In this document: piece after piece, positions 18,234-26,501 of the stretch | Layout of the letters: each line of letters starts with the position of its first letter | How positions within the stretch are numbered: the stretch's first letter is position 1 | NCBI GenBank assembly: GCA_017569285.1 | Contig: CP069419.1 | Span: 2,232,001 to 2,296,000, forward strand | Direction of reading: 5' to 3' | From: Clostridiales bacterium | GTDB lineage: Bacteria; Bacillota; Clostridia; Christensenellales; Aristaeellaceae | Length of the DNA stretch: 64,000 nt | Notes under the pieces: model-generated | What the model was told of the DNA's origin: nothing | The model's input: the letters and a program-made list of their open reading frames with translations, nothing else | Databases searched by the model: none | Made by a program: the position numbers and the translations under genes

Positions 18234-20843
18234 ATGGACCGCAACACACCCCTGTATGATCCCCGCCTGACGGACCGGGAACGGGCGGAATACCTGGTTT
18301 CCCAACTGACCATTGAGGAAAAGTTTGCCTGGTTCGGCCTGCGCATCCGCAACGAGCGCCTGGGCCTGGCCGTTTCCACCTGCGGCGGGGAAGGCGCGCA
18401 CGGCGTGCAGGCCAGGGCCGGGCAGGGGGAAATGCACCCGCCGACCCCGACCACGTCCTTAACCCAGCCGATCGGTATGGCGGCGTCCTTTGACAAAGAG
18501 CTGATTTTCAAGGCTGGCGACGTTACCGGAAAAGAATCCCGGGCATTCGCGAACGCGGTCAGCAAGGGCGGGCACTGCCGCCTGGCGCCTACAGTCGATA
18601 TGTGCCGCGATCCGCGGTGGGGCCGGAACGAGGAAGGCTACGGCGAGGATCCGTATCTTACCGGCAAAATGGCTTCCGCGTATATCCGGGGCATGCAGGA
18701 CGAGCACAACTATGACGGGACACCGGTGGCGCCCGGGGAGCGGGGCAGCCGCATCCGGACCGGTGCGGTACTCAAGCATTTCTACGCCAACAACCAGGAA
18801 TACCGGCGCGCCTACGACAGCTTCGACATCTCCGACAAGGTGAAGTACGACTACGAGCTGGAACCGTTCCGCTACTGCGCGCAGGAAGGCCACGCGGAAG
18901 GCGTGATGACCTCCTACAATGAGATCAACCACCTGCCGGCCATGCTGAACCACGAGGTACAGGATATCCTGAAGGACCGGTGGGGCATAAAGTATGCCAT
19001 GACGGACGGCGGCGACTTCCTGCAGACGGTGAACTTCCACCATTATTACGAGACCCACGCGGAAACCCTGGCGGAAGCGGTCCGGGCCGGCGTGGACGCG
19101 ATGCTGGACAATCCCTTTGAGGTGCAGAAGGCGGCCAAGGAAGCGTATGAGCGCGGCCTGGTTACGGAAGCGGAGCTGGACAAGGCGATCCTCTGCACGG
19201 TGACGGAGCTGATCCGCCAGGGCGCCTTTGACCCGGAGGATCCGTACGCGGAGCTGGACATGGCGGACGTGGGAACGGACGAGGCGAAGCGGATATCCCT
19301 GCAGATGAGCCGGGAATCCAACGTTTTGCTGAAGAACGAAAACGGCTTCCTGCCTTTCCACCGGGACGACGACATCGCCCTGATCGGCGACGTCGGCAAC
19401 AACTGGTATATGGACTGGTATGCCGGAAAGCCGATCTACAAGGTAACACTGAAGGCCGGCCTGGAAAAGCGGATGCACCGCGAGATCCCGTATGACAGCG
19501 GACTGAACATGTTCCGGCTGAAATACGGCGACAAATACATCGGCGGAAGCCATCCCGCACAGGCTTACTGGAGCTACAACAAGCCGGAGCCGGCGGAGCT
19601 GGTGCTGGTGGACAAGGCGGAGGATGCGATTGTCTTTGAACAGCGCAACTGGGGCTGGGGCAGCAATTTCCTGTATGCCCCCGCATACCGGAAGTACGCC
19701 CGGGTGGATGCCCTCGGGAAGATCACCCTTTCCTCCGATGAGCCGTTCACCTTTACCCTGATGGAGAACTTCACGATCGGTACGGCGGATGCTGTCCGCA
19801 GCACGGACACGCCGCGGAACGCGAATTGCGTGGAGCTGACCCGGTACTGGAACGACGAGGAATGCGGCATCAAAATCTACTGCTTCGGCAACCGGAACGT
19901 GTACATTGAGGACGGAAAGCTGACCACGAATCCCCTGGTCCGCAAAAAGCCCGAAAGCAACACCAAGGAAGGCGGCAACGTCGTGGAAGCCTGGGCGGGA
20001 TCCGAAAAGGAAGCCGCAACGCTGACGGTGGAGATCGTTTCCAGCGGAATCGAGCGCGCGAAGGAAATCGCGAAGAAGGCGAAGAAGGTCATCGTGGCGC
20101 TGGGCTGCAACCCGATGATGAACGCGAAGGAAGAGATCGACCGCAGCAGTATTGAGATGATCCCCCTGCAGCAGAAGCTGCTGGAGGAAGTGTGCGCGGT
20201 GAATCCGAATGTGGCGGTGGTGCTGATCACCAACTACCCGTACGCCATCAACTGGATGCAGGCGCATGTGCCTGCCATTCTCACGAACGCGACCGGTTCC
20301 CAGGACATGGGTAACGGCCTGGCGGACGCGATCTTCGGCGAGGCGAACCCTGCCGGACGCCTCCCGATGACCTGGTATCAGAGTGACGATGACCTGCCTC
20401 CGCTGGAGGACTATGACCTGATCAATCATCCCCGGACCTACCGGTACTTCGACAAGCCGGTGCTGTACCCGTTCGGATACGGTTTGAGCTACACGAAGTT
20501 TGACTACAGCGGCCTGCGGGTGGAAAAGTGCGGCGATGGACTGAAGGCATCCGTGACCGTGACAAACACCGGCGGCGTGCCCGGTGATGAGGTGGCCCAG
20601 CTGTATATCCAGCGGGTGTCGCCCTCCGGGACGGTGCATCCGATCCGCCGACTCATCGGGTTTGAGCGGCTGAAGGACCTGCAGCCGGGTGAAAGCCGGG
20701 AAGCCTGCTTCACGGTGAACCCGTGCGACCTGGAGATCTACATGGAATCCGAAGGAAAGAAGATCATTGAGTCCGGGGAGTACCGGGTATATGCCGGCGG
20801 AAACTGCCTGGACGAGCGGCTGTCGGTGAATACTGAACTGTAA
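18234..20843 (+). CDS. Glycoside hydrolase family 3 (beta-glucosidase/xylosidase type)
   Basis: 869 residues from ATG 18234, which follows GGAGG by nine bases; there is no signal peptide, so the enzyme is cytoplasmic. The GH3 N-terminal barrel has PTVDMCRDPRWGRNEEGYGEDP, KHF and YAMTDGGD, with the predicted nucleophile D258. The C-terminal half contains an inserted beta-sandwich of about 150 residues, GSQDMGNGLADAIFGEANPAGRLPMTWY, and a fibronectin-III-like end (VTNTGGVPGDEVAQLYIQ). GH3 enzymes release non-reducing beta-glucosyl, xylosyl or arabinosyl units. The large insert resembles xylosidase-type members, but the substrate is uncertain. A sugar isomerase gene follows 21 bp downstream. Confidence 0.92.
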   Translation: MDRNTPLYDPRLTDRERAEYLVSQLTIEEKFAWFGLRIRNERLGLAVSTCGGEGAHGVQARAGQGEMHPPTPTTSLTQPIGMAASFDKELIFKAGDVTGKESRAFANAVSKGGHCRLAPTVDMCRDPRWGRNEEGYGEDPYLTGKMASAYIRGMQDEHNYDGTPVAPGERGSRIRTGAVLKHFYANNQEYRRAYDSFDISDKVKYDYELEPFRYCAQEGHAEGVMTSYNEINHLPAMLNHEVQDILKDRWGIKYAMTDGGDFLQTVNFHHYYETHAETLAEAVRAGVDAMLDNPFEVQKAAKEAYERGLVTEAELDKAILCTVTELIRQGAFDPEDPYAELDMADVGTDEAKRISLQMSRESNVLLKNENGFLPFHRDDDIALIGDVGNNWYMDWYAGKPIYKVTLKAGLEKRMHREIPYDSGLNMFRLKYGDKYIGGSHPAQAYWSYNKPEPAELVLVDKAEDAIVFEQRNWGWGSNFLYAPAYRKYARVDALGKITLSSDEPFTFTLMENFTIGTADAVRSTDTPRNANCVELTRYWNDEECGIKIYCFGNRNVYIEDGKLTTNPLVRKKPESNTKEGGNVVEAWAGSEKEAATLTVEIVSSGIERAKEIAKKAKKVIVALGCNPMMNAKEEIDRSSIEMIPLQQKLLEEVCAVNPNVAVVLITNYPYAINWMQAHVPAILTNATGSQDMGNGLADAIFGEANPAGRLPMTWYQSDDDLPPLEDYDLINHPRTYRYFDKPVLYPFGYGLSYTKFDYSGLRVEKCGDGLKASVTVTNTGGVPGDEVAQLYIQRVSPSGTVHPIRRLIGFERLKDLQPGESREACFTVNPCDLEIYMESEGKKIIESGEYRVYAGGNCLDERLSVNTEL

Positions 20844-20864
20844 TCAGGAAAGGAGCATCAGAGC

Positions 20865-21626
20865 ATGGAAATCGGCGCCCAGCTGTATACCCTGAAGACA
20901 TACTGCCAGAATGAGAAGGACCTGGCCCGGTCCCTGGAAAAGGTGGCCGGGATGGGCTATTCCTGCGTGCAGCTTTCCGCGATCGGCCCCATCGCCCCGG
21001 AACGGATCAAAACTATCTGCGACGATAACGGCCTGAAAATTGTGCTGACCCATACGCCGGAGGCGGAGGTGCACGGACGCCCGGAAGAAACCATCGAGAA
21101 GCACCGGCTGTTCGGCTGCCGGTATATCGGCATCGGCTCCCTGCCGGAGCGGTACCGCAACCCGGACTTCCTGCCGTACTTTGCGGAGGACTTCCTGCCC
21201 GCCGCCGAAAAGTTCAAAGCGGCCGGGATGAAGCTGATGTACCACAACCACTGCTTTGAGTTTGAACGCCTGCCGGAAGGGGACACGATGATGGACCGGC
21301 TGCTGGCCATGATGCCGGCGGACCTGATGGGCCTGACTGCGGATACCTACTGGCTGCAGTACGGGGGTGTGGACGTGAATCAGTGGCTGAAGGAGCATGC
21401 GGAGCGGCTGCACTGCGTCCACCTGAAGGACTACGGGGTTAAGGGATTTACGGTCCGCATGGAAGCAGTCGGCTCCGGGAACCTGGACTTCCCGGTGATC
21501 CTGGAAACCCTGCGGAATAACGGAATCACCGAGTATGCCCTGGTGGAGCAGGATGACTGCAATGGGGAATCTCCTTTCGCCTGCCTGAAGCGGAGCCTGG
21601 ATTACCTCCGGACACTGCCGGAATGA
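20865..21626 (+). CDS. Sugar phosphate isomerase/epimerase (xylose-isomerase-like TIM barrel)
   Basis: 253 residues. MEIGAQLYTLKTYCQ, GYSCVQLSAIG, YHNHCFEFE (metal-ligand region), DTYWLQYGGVD and HLKDY are typical of the AP-endonuclease-2/xylose isomerase-like superfamily, members of which isomerise or epimerise free or phosphorylated sugars. It is translated from an AAGGAG site directly after the GH3 gene and probably acts on the sugar released by it. No specific substrate can be assigned. A hairpin follows. Confidence 0.85.
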   Translation: MEIGAQLYTLKTYCQNEKDLARSLEKVAGMGYSCVQLSAIGPIAPERIKTICDDNGLKIVLTHTPEAEVHGRPEETIEKHRLFGCRYIGIGSLPERYRNPDFLPYFAEDFLPAAEKFKAAGMKLMYHNHCFEFERLPEGDTMMDRLLAMMPADLMGLTADTYWLQYGGVDVNQWLKEHAERLHCVHLKDYGVKGFTVRMEAVGSGNLDFPVILETLRNNGITEYALVEQDDCNGESPFACLKRSLDYLRTLPE

Positions 21627-22151
21627 ACTGAATAACTTGCTCACACAACGCCGTTTGGGGGACAAAACGCCATGTCCAACAAACGGCGTGTTCTGATTCC
21701 GGCATTTTCCGGGATGTGTGCGCGGGAGCAACATACGGCATTCAGATTGCAAACATATTCTGTATACAATTCTCCCCGAAAGAACAAATTGAACAAATTA
21801 AATATTTGGCAAAACCAAAAAACATGAAAATATTGATAGAAAAAGGATTTTTATTCGAGATGTCCATCAGATTCGTGGCGGCCTTTTCGCGTTGAAACTG
21901 CGCCGTTCCAGGCGTGTTGTCCATCTGATGTCCATCAGAGAAATTGACTAAAAATGCCCAAAAGTGACCAAGAACAACAATGTACGTATTTACTTGTACA
22001 AAAAAAGTTGATATTATATCAGCGTAGAAGTATCTCCGGAATTTGCAAAAGGAGCAGATACACGGATTGTTACTACTGAACAGACCAGCAATATGAGCCG
22101 GCATTCAGCGATTGAGATGAGATTACAAAGACTCTTAAGGAGGGGACAGTT
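21627..22151. other. AT-rich intergenic stretch before the RiPP-like locus
   Basis: About 525 bases without a convincing gene. It contains a hairpin (ACGCCGTTTG at 21648 pairing with CAAACGGCGT at 21680), which probably ends the GH3 transcript; three copies of TGTCCATC at 21861, 21918 and 21929; and an open frame without start codon (about 22018-22155, ending RLQRLLRRGQF) that may be the remnant of a gene. Base composition falls clearly below that of the flanking genes from about 21730. Confidence 0.6.
22137..22143 (+). promoter_or_regulatory. Shine-Dalgarno site deciding a TTG start
   Basis: AAGGAGG eight bases before TTG 22152. It is the strongest ribosome-binding site in this stretch and supports the small peptide gene despite its non-ATG start. 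Confidence 0.75.
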
Positions 22152-22340
22152 TTGAAGAGAAAGTATGAAAAGCCTTTTGCCGAAAAGATGGAATTCGACT
22201 ATAGGGAAAACGTAGTTGCTGCATCTGATGGCAACGGCGATGTTGGCAGAGGTAGAGGACGGGGTGGCGGATGTGATGGTGTACCTTATCATCGCAACCA
22301 AAGAAGTTTCAGTAGTGGAAGAAATTCGGGCTGCAATTAA
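22152..22340 (+). CDS. Putative RiPP precursor peptide, Gly/Arg-rich with two Cys
   Basis: 62 residues, TTG start. The N-terminal part (MKRKYEKPFAEKMEFDYREN) looks like a leader; I recall KYEKP-type leaders on small peptides next to radical SAM enzymes in Clostridia. After VVAASDGN comes a possible core with GDVGRGRGRGGGCDG, an aromatic/His segment (VPYHRNQRSF) and a terminal SSGRNSGCN. It has no signal peptide or membrane helix. A terminator-like hairpin (22363-22397) separates it from the radical SAM gene, as is usual where precursor must exceed enzyme. Assignment as a substrate of that enzyme is inference. No exporter or immunity gene is visible. Confidence 0.62.
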   Translation: MKRKYEKPFAEKMEFDYRENVVAASDGNGDVGRGRGRGGGCDGVPYHRNQRSFSSGRNSGCN

Positions 22341-22362
22341 GGGAAAATTTCTGGAATGGATT

Positions 22363-22397
22363 ACCGGGGTCTGGGAAACCAGACTTCCGGTTTTTTT
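22363..22397 (+). terminator. Attenuator between precursor and radical SAM gene
   Basis: Stem built from ACCGG, GGTCTGG and CCAGAC, CCGGT, with a GAAA loop and seven Ts. Partial read-through is needed to express the enzyme unless a second promoter exists. Confidence 0.8.
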
Positions 22398-22522
22398 ATC
22401 GGAGAAATGTTGTATAATCAAAATAACCATAAGATTCGTTCTACATATAAACCATAGATTGGTAAATGATTGGGATGGACTGAGAGATTCGGCCGAGAAG
22501 ATAAGACTTGCGGAGGGAACAT

Positions 22523-23668
22523 ATGAATGACCCGATCAATGGACAGGCATACTTGGAAATGATGCTGCGGCAAGAGAAGGAAAAGAGGCCGGGTTTTTCA
22601 GGGTTTTCGGAATACCTTGAATCAAAGGCCCGCAAGAGAGGAATACCCATCCACGGACAGTTTGAATTGACACCGTTTTGTAATTTTAACTGCAAGATGT
22701 GTTATGTCCATTTGCTTCCTGAGCAGATGAACGGTCGCTCGGTGCTAACGGCAGGGCAATGGAAGGAACTGATTCTTGAGGCGTGGAAAAGCGGAATGTT
22801 TCAAGCGACACTTACTGGAGGCGAATGTCTGACATATCCGTGGTTTGATGAGATCTACTTATATCTGCATAGTTTGGGATGCGAAGTTAATGTAATGACA
22901 AACGGATTGTTGCTGGATGATAACAGGATCAGTTTCTTCAAAAAGCATCCACCAGCGTCCGTACAAATCACACTTTACGGCAGTAACAACGATGCGTATG
23001 AAAAGGTTACTGGCCGGCGGGCGTTCAGCATGGTGGCCGAGAATATCCGGCGGGTGGAAGAAGCAGATTTGCCTGTTGTTTTATCCATGACACCATGCAG
23101 TTACCTGGGCGAGGATGCGCTTGAAACACTTCGGTTTGCTTATGGTACCGAACATGAGGTGCTGATCAACTCAATGCTGTTTACACCGCATCAGGAGACC
23201 GGGCGCACCGGCACAGGTGCTGAAGCGGATATTGATCTGTATGTGAGACTTTATCGGTTGCAAGCTGAATTGAAGGGAAAGAAACTGGACGATCATTATG
23301 AAGGCAGTTTGCCTGAACCGGGCGGACCATTTCATGAGTGTGCGGAATGTGGGCTGCAGTGTGGCGGTGGGCGATCTGGTTTTATAATGAACTGGAAAGG
23401 CGAGATGATTCCATGCAACCGATTGGATATGATTATGGAGTATCCCTTGCGGGATGGTTTCGCAACAGCATGGACAAACCTGAACAGACGGGCGGAAAAC
23501 TGGCCACGGATTCCTGAATGCGATGGTTGCGCTTATGAAACGGTTTGCAGAAATTGTGCGGCTAATACTCTTCAGTTTGGTGAACCCGGGAAAAAGCCGG
23601 AGAAATTGTGTGAGCGAACCATGTATTTTGTCCGTCATGGAGTATGGGAAATCCCGGAATGCGAGTAA
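22523..23668 (+). CDS. Radical SAM/SPASM enzyme, putative RiPP maturase
   Basis: 381 residues; ATG 22523 has GGAGG six bases upstream. CNFNCKMCY (C53, C57, C60) is the radical SAM 4Fe-4S motif, and TGGE and MTNG are SAM-binding segments. The C-terminal SPASM region has CAECGLQCGGG, a Cys in MIPCNRL, then CDGCAYETVCRNC and a last Cys near LC, enough ligands for two auxiliary clusters. Such enzymes form thioether or C-C crosslinks in peptides. The N-terminal 50 residues may contain the precursor-binding element, but this is not clear. The gene is AT-richer than its surroundings, suggesting acquisition with the peptide gene. Confidence 0.88.
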   Translation: MNDPINGQAYLEMMLRQEKEKRPGFSGFSEYLESKARKRGIPIHGQFELTPFCNFNCKMCYVHLLPEQMNGRSVLTAGQWKELILEAWKSGMFQATLTGGECLTYPWFDEIYLYLHSLGCEVNVMTNGLLLDDNRISFFKKHPPASVQITLYGSNNDAYEKVTGRRAFSMVAENIRRVEEADLPVVLSMTPCSYLGEDALETLRFAYGTEHEVLINSMLFTPHQETGRTGTGAEADIDLYVRLYRLQAELKGKKLDDHYEGSLPEPGGPFHECAECGLQCGGGRSGFIMNWKGEMIPCNRLDMIMEYPLRDGFATAWTNLNRRAENWPRIPECDGCAYETVCRNCAANTLQFGEPGKKPEKLCERTMYFVRHGVWEIPECE

Positions 23669-23684
23669 GTGATGTGTTATTCTT

Positions 23685-23705
23685 CCCGGTGCTCTATGCA
23701 CCGGG
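23685..23705 (+). terminator. Hairpin after the radical SAM gene
   Basis: Perfect stem CCCGGTGC / GCACCGGG with a 5-base loop; no T run follows. Confidence 0.45.
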
Positions 23706-23864
23706 ATCAGGTCAGTCTGGTCTGCATCTTATTATGACATATCAGCAAGTAATGTAGAAGGACCGGAAGCTGTAAGATTGGTGCATTGAGTATTTGAAAG
23801 CAGAGAGTGAAAATGCTGCTGCGTGATGGGAAACAACAGTACAATGGAAATACAATCGGGCATA

Positions 23865-23893
23865 TTGACAGAATCATGGAGCCATGGTATCTT
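23865..23893 (+). promoter_or_regulatory. Promoter of the T-box leader
   Basis: -35 TTGACA, 17-base spacer, -10 TATCTT. Transcription is expected near 23900. The 160 bases between the radical SAM hairpin and this promoter show no gene. Confidence 0.75.
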
Positions 23894-23899
23894 TCATCC

Positions 23900-24169
23900 A
23901 ACATATTGAAACCTTAGAGGCGAAAGTCAAACCGGAAGGGACGCCCACAGAGAGCGGGGGCAGCTGAAAACCCGCGGAAGGTTCACCGGCAAATGGTTCG
24001 CTGAGGGAAAGGGGAAACGGGGTAACCCGGAGTATCCGGACCGTATGCCTGCGTTAAAGGCAGAGCGTGTGTTGGCACGTTCGTGAGAGATGAACCGGTT
24101 TTCCGGTTCAAAAAAGGTGGCACCATGGATGATCACATCCGTCCTTTGACAAGGACGGATTTTGTTTTT
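23900..24169 (+). ncRNA. Tryptophan T-box riboswitch
   Basis: The leader has the ordered T-box elements: AGAGAG (AG bulge) and GCTGAAA in the stem I head, then the specifier loop GCAAATGGTTCGCTGAG in which TGG (23994-23996) is the codon read by tRNA-Trp, CGTTA before the later stems, and the T-box sequence AAGGTGGCACC at 24114-24124, whose TGGC part pairs with the tRNA acceptor end. The terminator is ATCCGTCCTT / AAGGACGGAT at 24137-24160 plus TTTGTTTTT. Uncharged tRNA-Trp would favour the antiterminator and switch on the tryptophan transporter downstream. Confidence 0.92.
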
Positions 24170-24263
24170 ATCCGCCTCCTCTCTTTCACCGACCGGGACG
24201 GCATCCGGCACCAACGGAAATTTATGGACAGCCCACAGAGGCGAAAGAAAGGAAGGATTCCCC

Positions 24264-24803
24264 ATGGCAGAAAAACGTGTACTCACCAAAGAAGAAACCA
24301 AAGGCTTTTCCGTTCAGGACCTGATCATCGTGGCGGTGCTGCTGGCCGCCGGAACTGTGCTGAAGCTGTTTGTCGGCAGCGTGATCAACTTCTTCGGCAT
24401 GAAGCCGAACTTCATCATTGCTTCCTATTGCCTGGCCATCCTGCTGGTACGGCCGAAGCTTCCCGGATGCGCGATTATCGGCATCCTTGCCGGCGCGATC
24501 TGCCAGTTCCTGCCCGGAACCCCGTGGCTGAATTTCATCAGCGAGCTGCTGGGCGCGGTCACCATGTTCTTCATGATGAAGGTGCCGTTCAAATTTGGCA
24601 AGCTGGACCTGAACCCGCTGCTGTCCACCTTCGTTTCCACAGTGGTTTCCGGCGGAAGCTTCGTGCTCTGCCTGCTGCTGTTCATGGGCGCGGCCACTTC
24701 GAGCCTGGTGGCCTATATCCCGATCGTGCTGGGCACGGCGGCCATCGGCGCGGTGCTGGTGCAGCTGCTTTACCTGCCCCTGCGGAAGGTTCTGAACCGC
24801 TGA
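24264..24803 (+). CDS. trpP: Tryptophan ECF transporter substrate-binding component
   Basis: 179 residues from ATG 24264 (GAAAGGAAGG upstream). It has about five to six membrane helices. DLIIVAVLLAAGTVLK at the N-terminus and GMKPNF after the first helix match the TrpP family of ECF S components. Control by a T-box with a UGG specifier supports tryptophan as the substrate. The energising module genes follow directly, which is notable because S components of this type often share a module encoded elsewhere. Confidence 0.88.
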   Translation: MAEKRVLTKEETKGFSVQDLIIVAVLLAAGTVLKLFVGSVINFFGMKPNFIIASYCLAILLVRPKLPGCAIIGILAGAICQFLPGTPWLNFISELLGAVTMFFMMKVPFKFGKLDLNPLLSTFVSTVVSGGSFVLCLLLFMGAATSSLVAYIPIVLGTAAIGAVLVQLLYLPLRKVLNR

Positions 24804-24834
24804 GGCAGCCGATACCGGAAGGAGCTTGTTTTCC

Positions 24835-25674
24835 ATGATTACGATTCAGGATTTTTCCTTTACCTATAAGGGGGAGAAAAAGCCTGCCCTGCAGGATGTC
24901 TGCCTGACGGTTCCGGAAGGCGGATTCCTGGGGGTGATCGGTCCGGCCGGCGCGGGGAAAACCACGCTGGCCCGGGCCGTGAGCGGCATGATTCCCCATC
25001 ACTATACCGGGGACTACTACGGCCGGGTGTCGGTGAACGGGCTGGACACGGTGGAAACCTCCCTGTCGGATATCTCCCGGCAGGTGGGCATGGTATTCCA
25101 GGACGTGGAAAGCCAGATCATCTCCCCCATGGTGGAGGATGAAATCCTCTACGGGCTGGAGAACTTCGGCGTGCCGCGGGAGGAAATCCCCGCGCGGATG
25201 GAAGAGGCGCTGGAGCGGGTCGGCATCGCGGACCTGCGGGACCGGACCATCGGATCACTGTCCGGCGGACAGCGGCAGAAGGTGGCCATCGCCTCCATCA
25301 TTGTCCTGAAGCCCCGCGTCCTGGTACTGGATGAACCCACGGGTGAACTGGATCCCCGCAGCAGCCGGCAGGTGTTCTCCCTGCTGAAGGAACTGAACGA
25401 GGAACAGGGGATCACCGTGATCGTGATCGAACAGAAGATTATGCTGCTGGGCGAATTCGCGAAGCAGCTGGCCGTGCTTTCCGACGGGAAGGTCCTCCGG
25501 CAGGGGGAGACCCGCGAAGTACTGGCCCACTCGGATGAACTGGAAGCCGCCGGCGTCAACTGCCCGCGGGTGACCACCCTGAGCCGCCTCCTGAAGGAGA
25601 AGACCGGCGAGGAACAGCCCGTCTGCGTCAACCTGGATGAGGCGGAGGATATGGTAAGGAGGCTGATCCCATGA
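24835..25674 (+). CDS. ECF transporter ATPase EcfA (first)
   Basis: 279 residues from ATG 24835 (AAGGAG upstream). Walker A GPAGAGKTTLA, Q-loop VFQDVESQI, signature LSGGQRQKVAIAS, Walker B VLVLDEPTGELD and the H-region VIVIEQK mark an energy-coupling-factor ATPase. The Q-loop has the ECF-type form. It pairs with the second ATPase and the EcfT scaffold to power the TrpP component. Its stop overlaps the next start (ATGA), showing translational coupling. Confidence 0.92.
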   Translation: MITIQDFSFTYKGEKKPALQDVCLTVPEGGFLGVIGPAGAGKTTLARAVSGMIPHHYTGDYYGRVSVNGLDTVETSLSDISRQVGMVFQDVESQIISPMVEDEILYGLENFGVPREEIPARMEEALERVGIADLRDRTIGSLSGGQRQKVAIASIIVLKPRVLVLDEPTGELDPRSSRQVFSLLKELNEEQGITVIVIEQKIMLLGEFAKQLAVLSDGKVLRQGETREVLAHSDELEAAGVNCPRVTTLSRLLKEKTGEEQPVCVNLDEAEDMVRRLIP

Positions 25675-26501
25675 TTCAGGTGGAGAACGTCAGCTTTGCC
25701 TATTCCGACCAGGCCGCCACGGTGAAGGACCTGAGCTTCCATATTGAAAAGGGCGAGTTTGTGGCGCTCCTCGGCGCCAACGGCACCGGGAAAACCACCA
25801 CGGTCCGCCTGATCGACGGACTGCTCCGGCCGACCAAGGGCCGGGTGCTGATCCAGGGCGCGGATACGGCCGCGACCTCCGTGAGCGAACGGGCGCGGCA
25901 TGTGGGATTCCTGTTCCAGAACCCGGACCGGCAGATCTGCAAAAACACGGTGCGGGAAGAGATTATGTTCGGCCTGCGGACGGTGCGGGACGATGAGAGC
26001 GAGGAACAGCTGAATGCCCGCTGCGACAAAGTGCTGGAGGACTTCGGCTTCACCGGGGAGGAAGAACCTTTCTCCCTCAGCCGCGGACAGCGGCAGCGCG
26101 TGGCGCTGGCCTCCATCCTGGCGGTGGAACCGGAAATCCTGATCCTGGATGAGCCGACCACCGGCATGGATTACCGGGAATGCTGCCATATCATGGACCG
26201 GATCCGCCGGATGAATGAGGAACAGCAGGTAACGGTGATCATGGTGTGCCATGACATGGAAGTTGTGCTGGACTATGCCAGCCGCGCGCTGGTGATGGCG
26301 CACGGACAGCTGCTGGCGGACGGCCCGGTGGCGGAGATTTTCCGGAAGGACGAACTGATGGAGGAAGCCTCCATCCTGCCGCCGCAGATGATCGGCCTGG
26401 CGCAGCGGCTGGGGGACGGATTTGAACAGGCCGACAGCCCGGAAGCCATGGCGGAAGCGGTTCTCGCCCGCCGCGCGGAAGGAGGGAAACGGCATGAATA
26501 A
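25671..26501 (+). CDS. ECF transporter ATPase EcfA' (second)
   Basis: 276 residues. Walker A GANGTGKTTTV, Q-loop LFQNPDRQI, signature LSRGQRQRVALAS, Walker B ILILDEPTTGMD and H-loop VCHDME are present. The signature has Arg in place of the usual first Gly (LSRGQ), an asymmetry that also occurs in paired ECF ATPases. It overlaps the first ATPase gene by four bases and the EcfT gene by eight. Confidence 0.92.
   Translation: MIQVENVSFAYSDQAATVKDLSFHIEKGEFVALLGANGTGKTTTVRLIDGLLRPTKGRVLIQGADTAATSVSERARHVGFLFQNPDRQICKNTVREEIMFGLRTVRDDESEEQLNARCDKVLEDFGFTGEEEPFSLSRGQRQRVALASILAVEPEILILDEPTTGMDYRECCHIMDRIRRMNEEQQVTVIMVCHDMEVVLDYASRALVMAHGQLLADGPVAEIFRKDELMEEASILPPQMIGLAQRLGDGFEQADSPEAMAEAVLARRAEGGKRHE

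Noticed and set aside
22014-22430. Minus-strand frame across the RiPP-like peptide
   Set aside because: No start signal or motif; it lies in an AT-rich region where chance frames are less constrained, and it conflicts with the peptide gene and terminator.
22406-22456. A possible 16-residue peptide (MLYNQNNHK...) between attenuator and radical SAM gene
   Set aside because: Only a weak ribosome-binding site and no features; it is too short to support, although it would end in TAG.
22216-22530. A 104-residue frame overlapping the peptide gene and the gap
   Set aside because: It has no ribosome-binding site, and it crosses the attenuator hairpin; the frame from TTG 22152 has the strong Shine-Dalgarno site.
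23707-23904. A 65-residue minus-strand frame before the T-box
   Set aside because: It overlaps the T-box promoter and has no motif or ribosome-binding site.
24083-24838. A 251-residue frame overlapping trpP in another phase
   Set aside because: It begins inside the T-box terminator, has Arg/Gly-rich shadow composition and lacks the membrane helices seen in the true frame.
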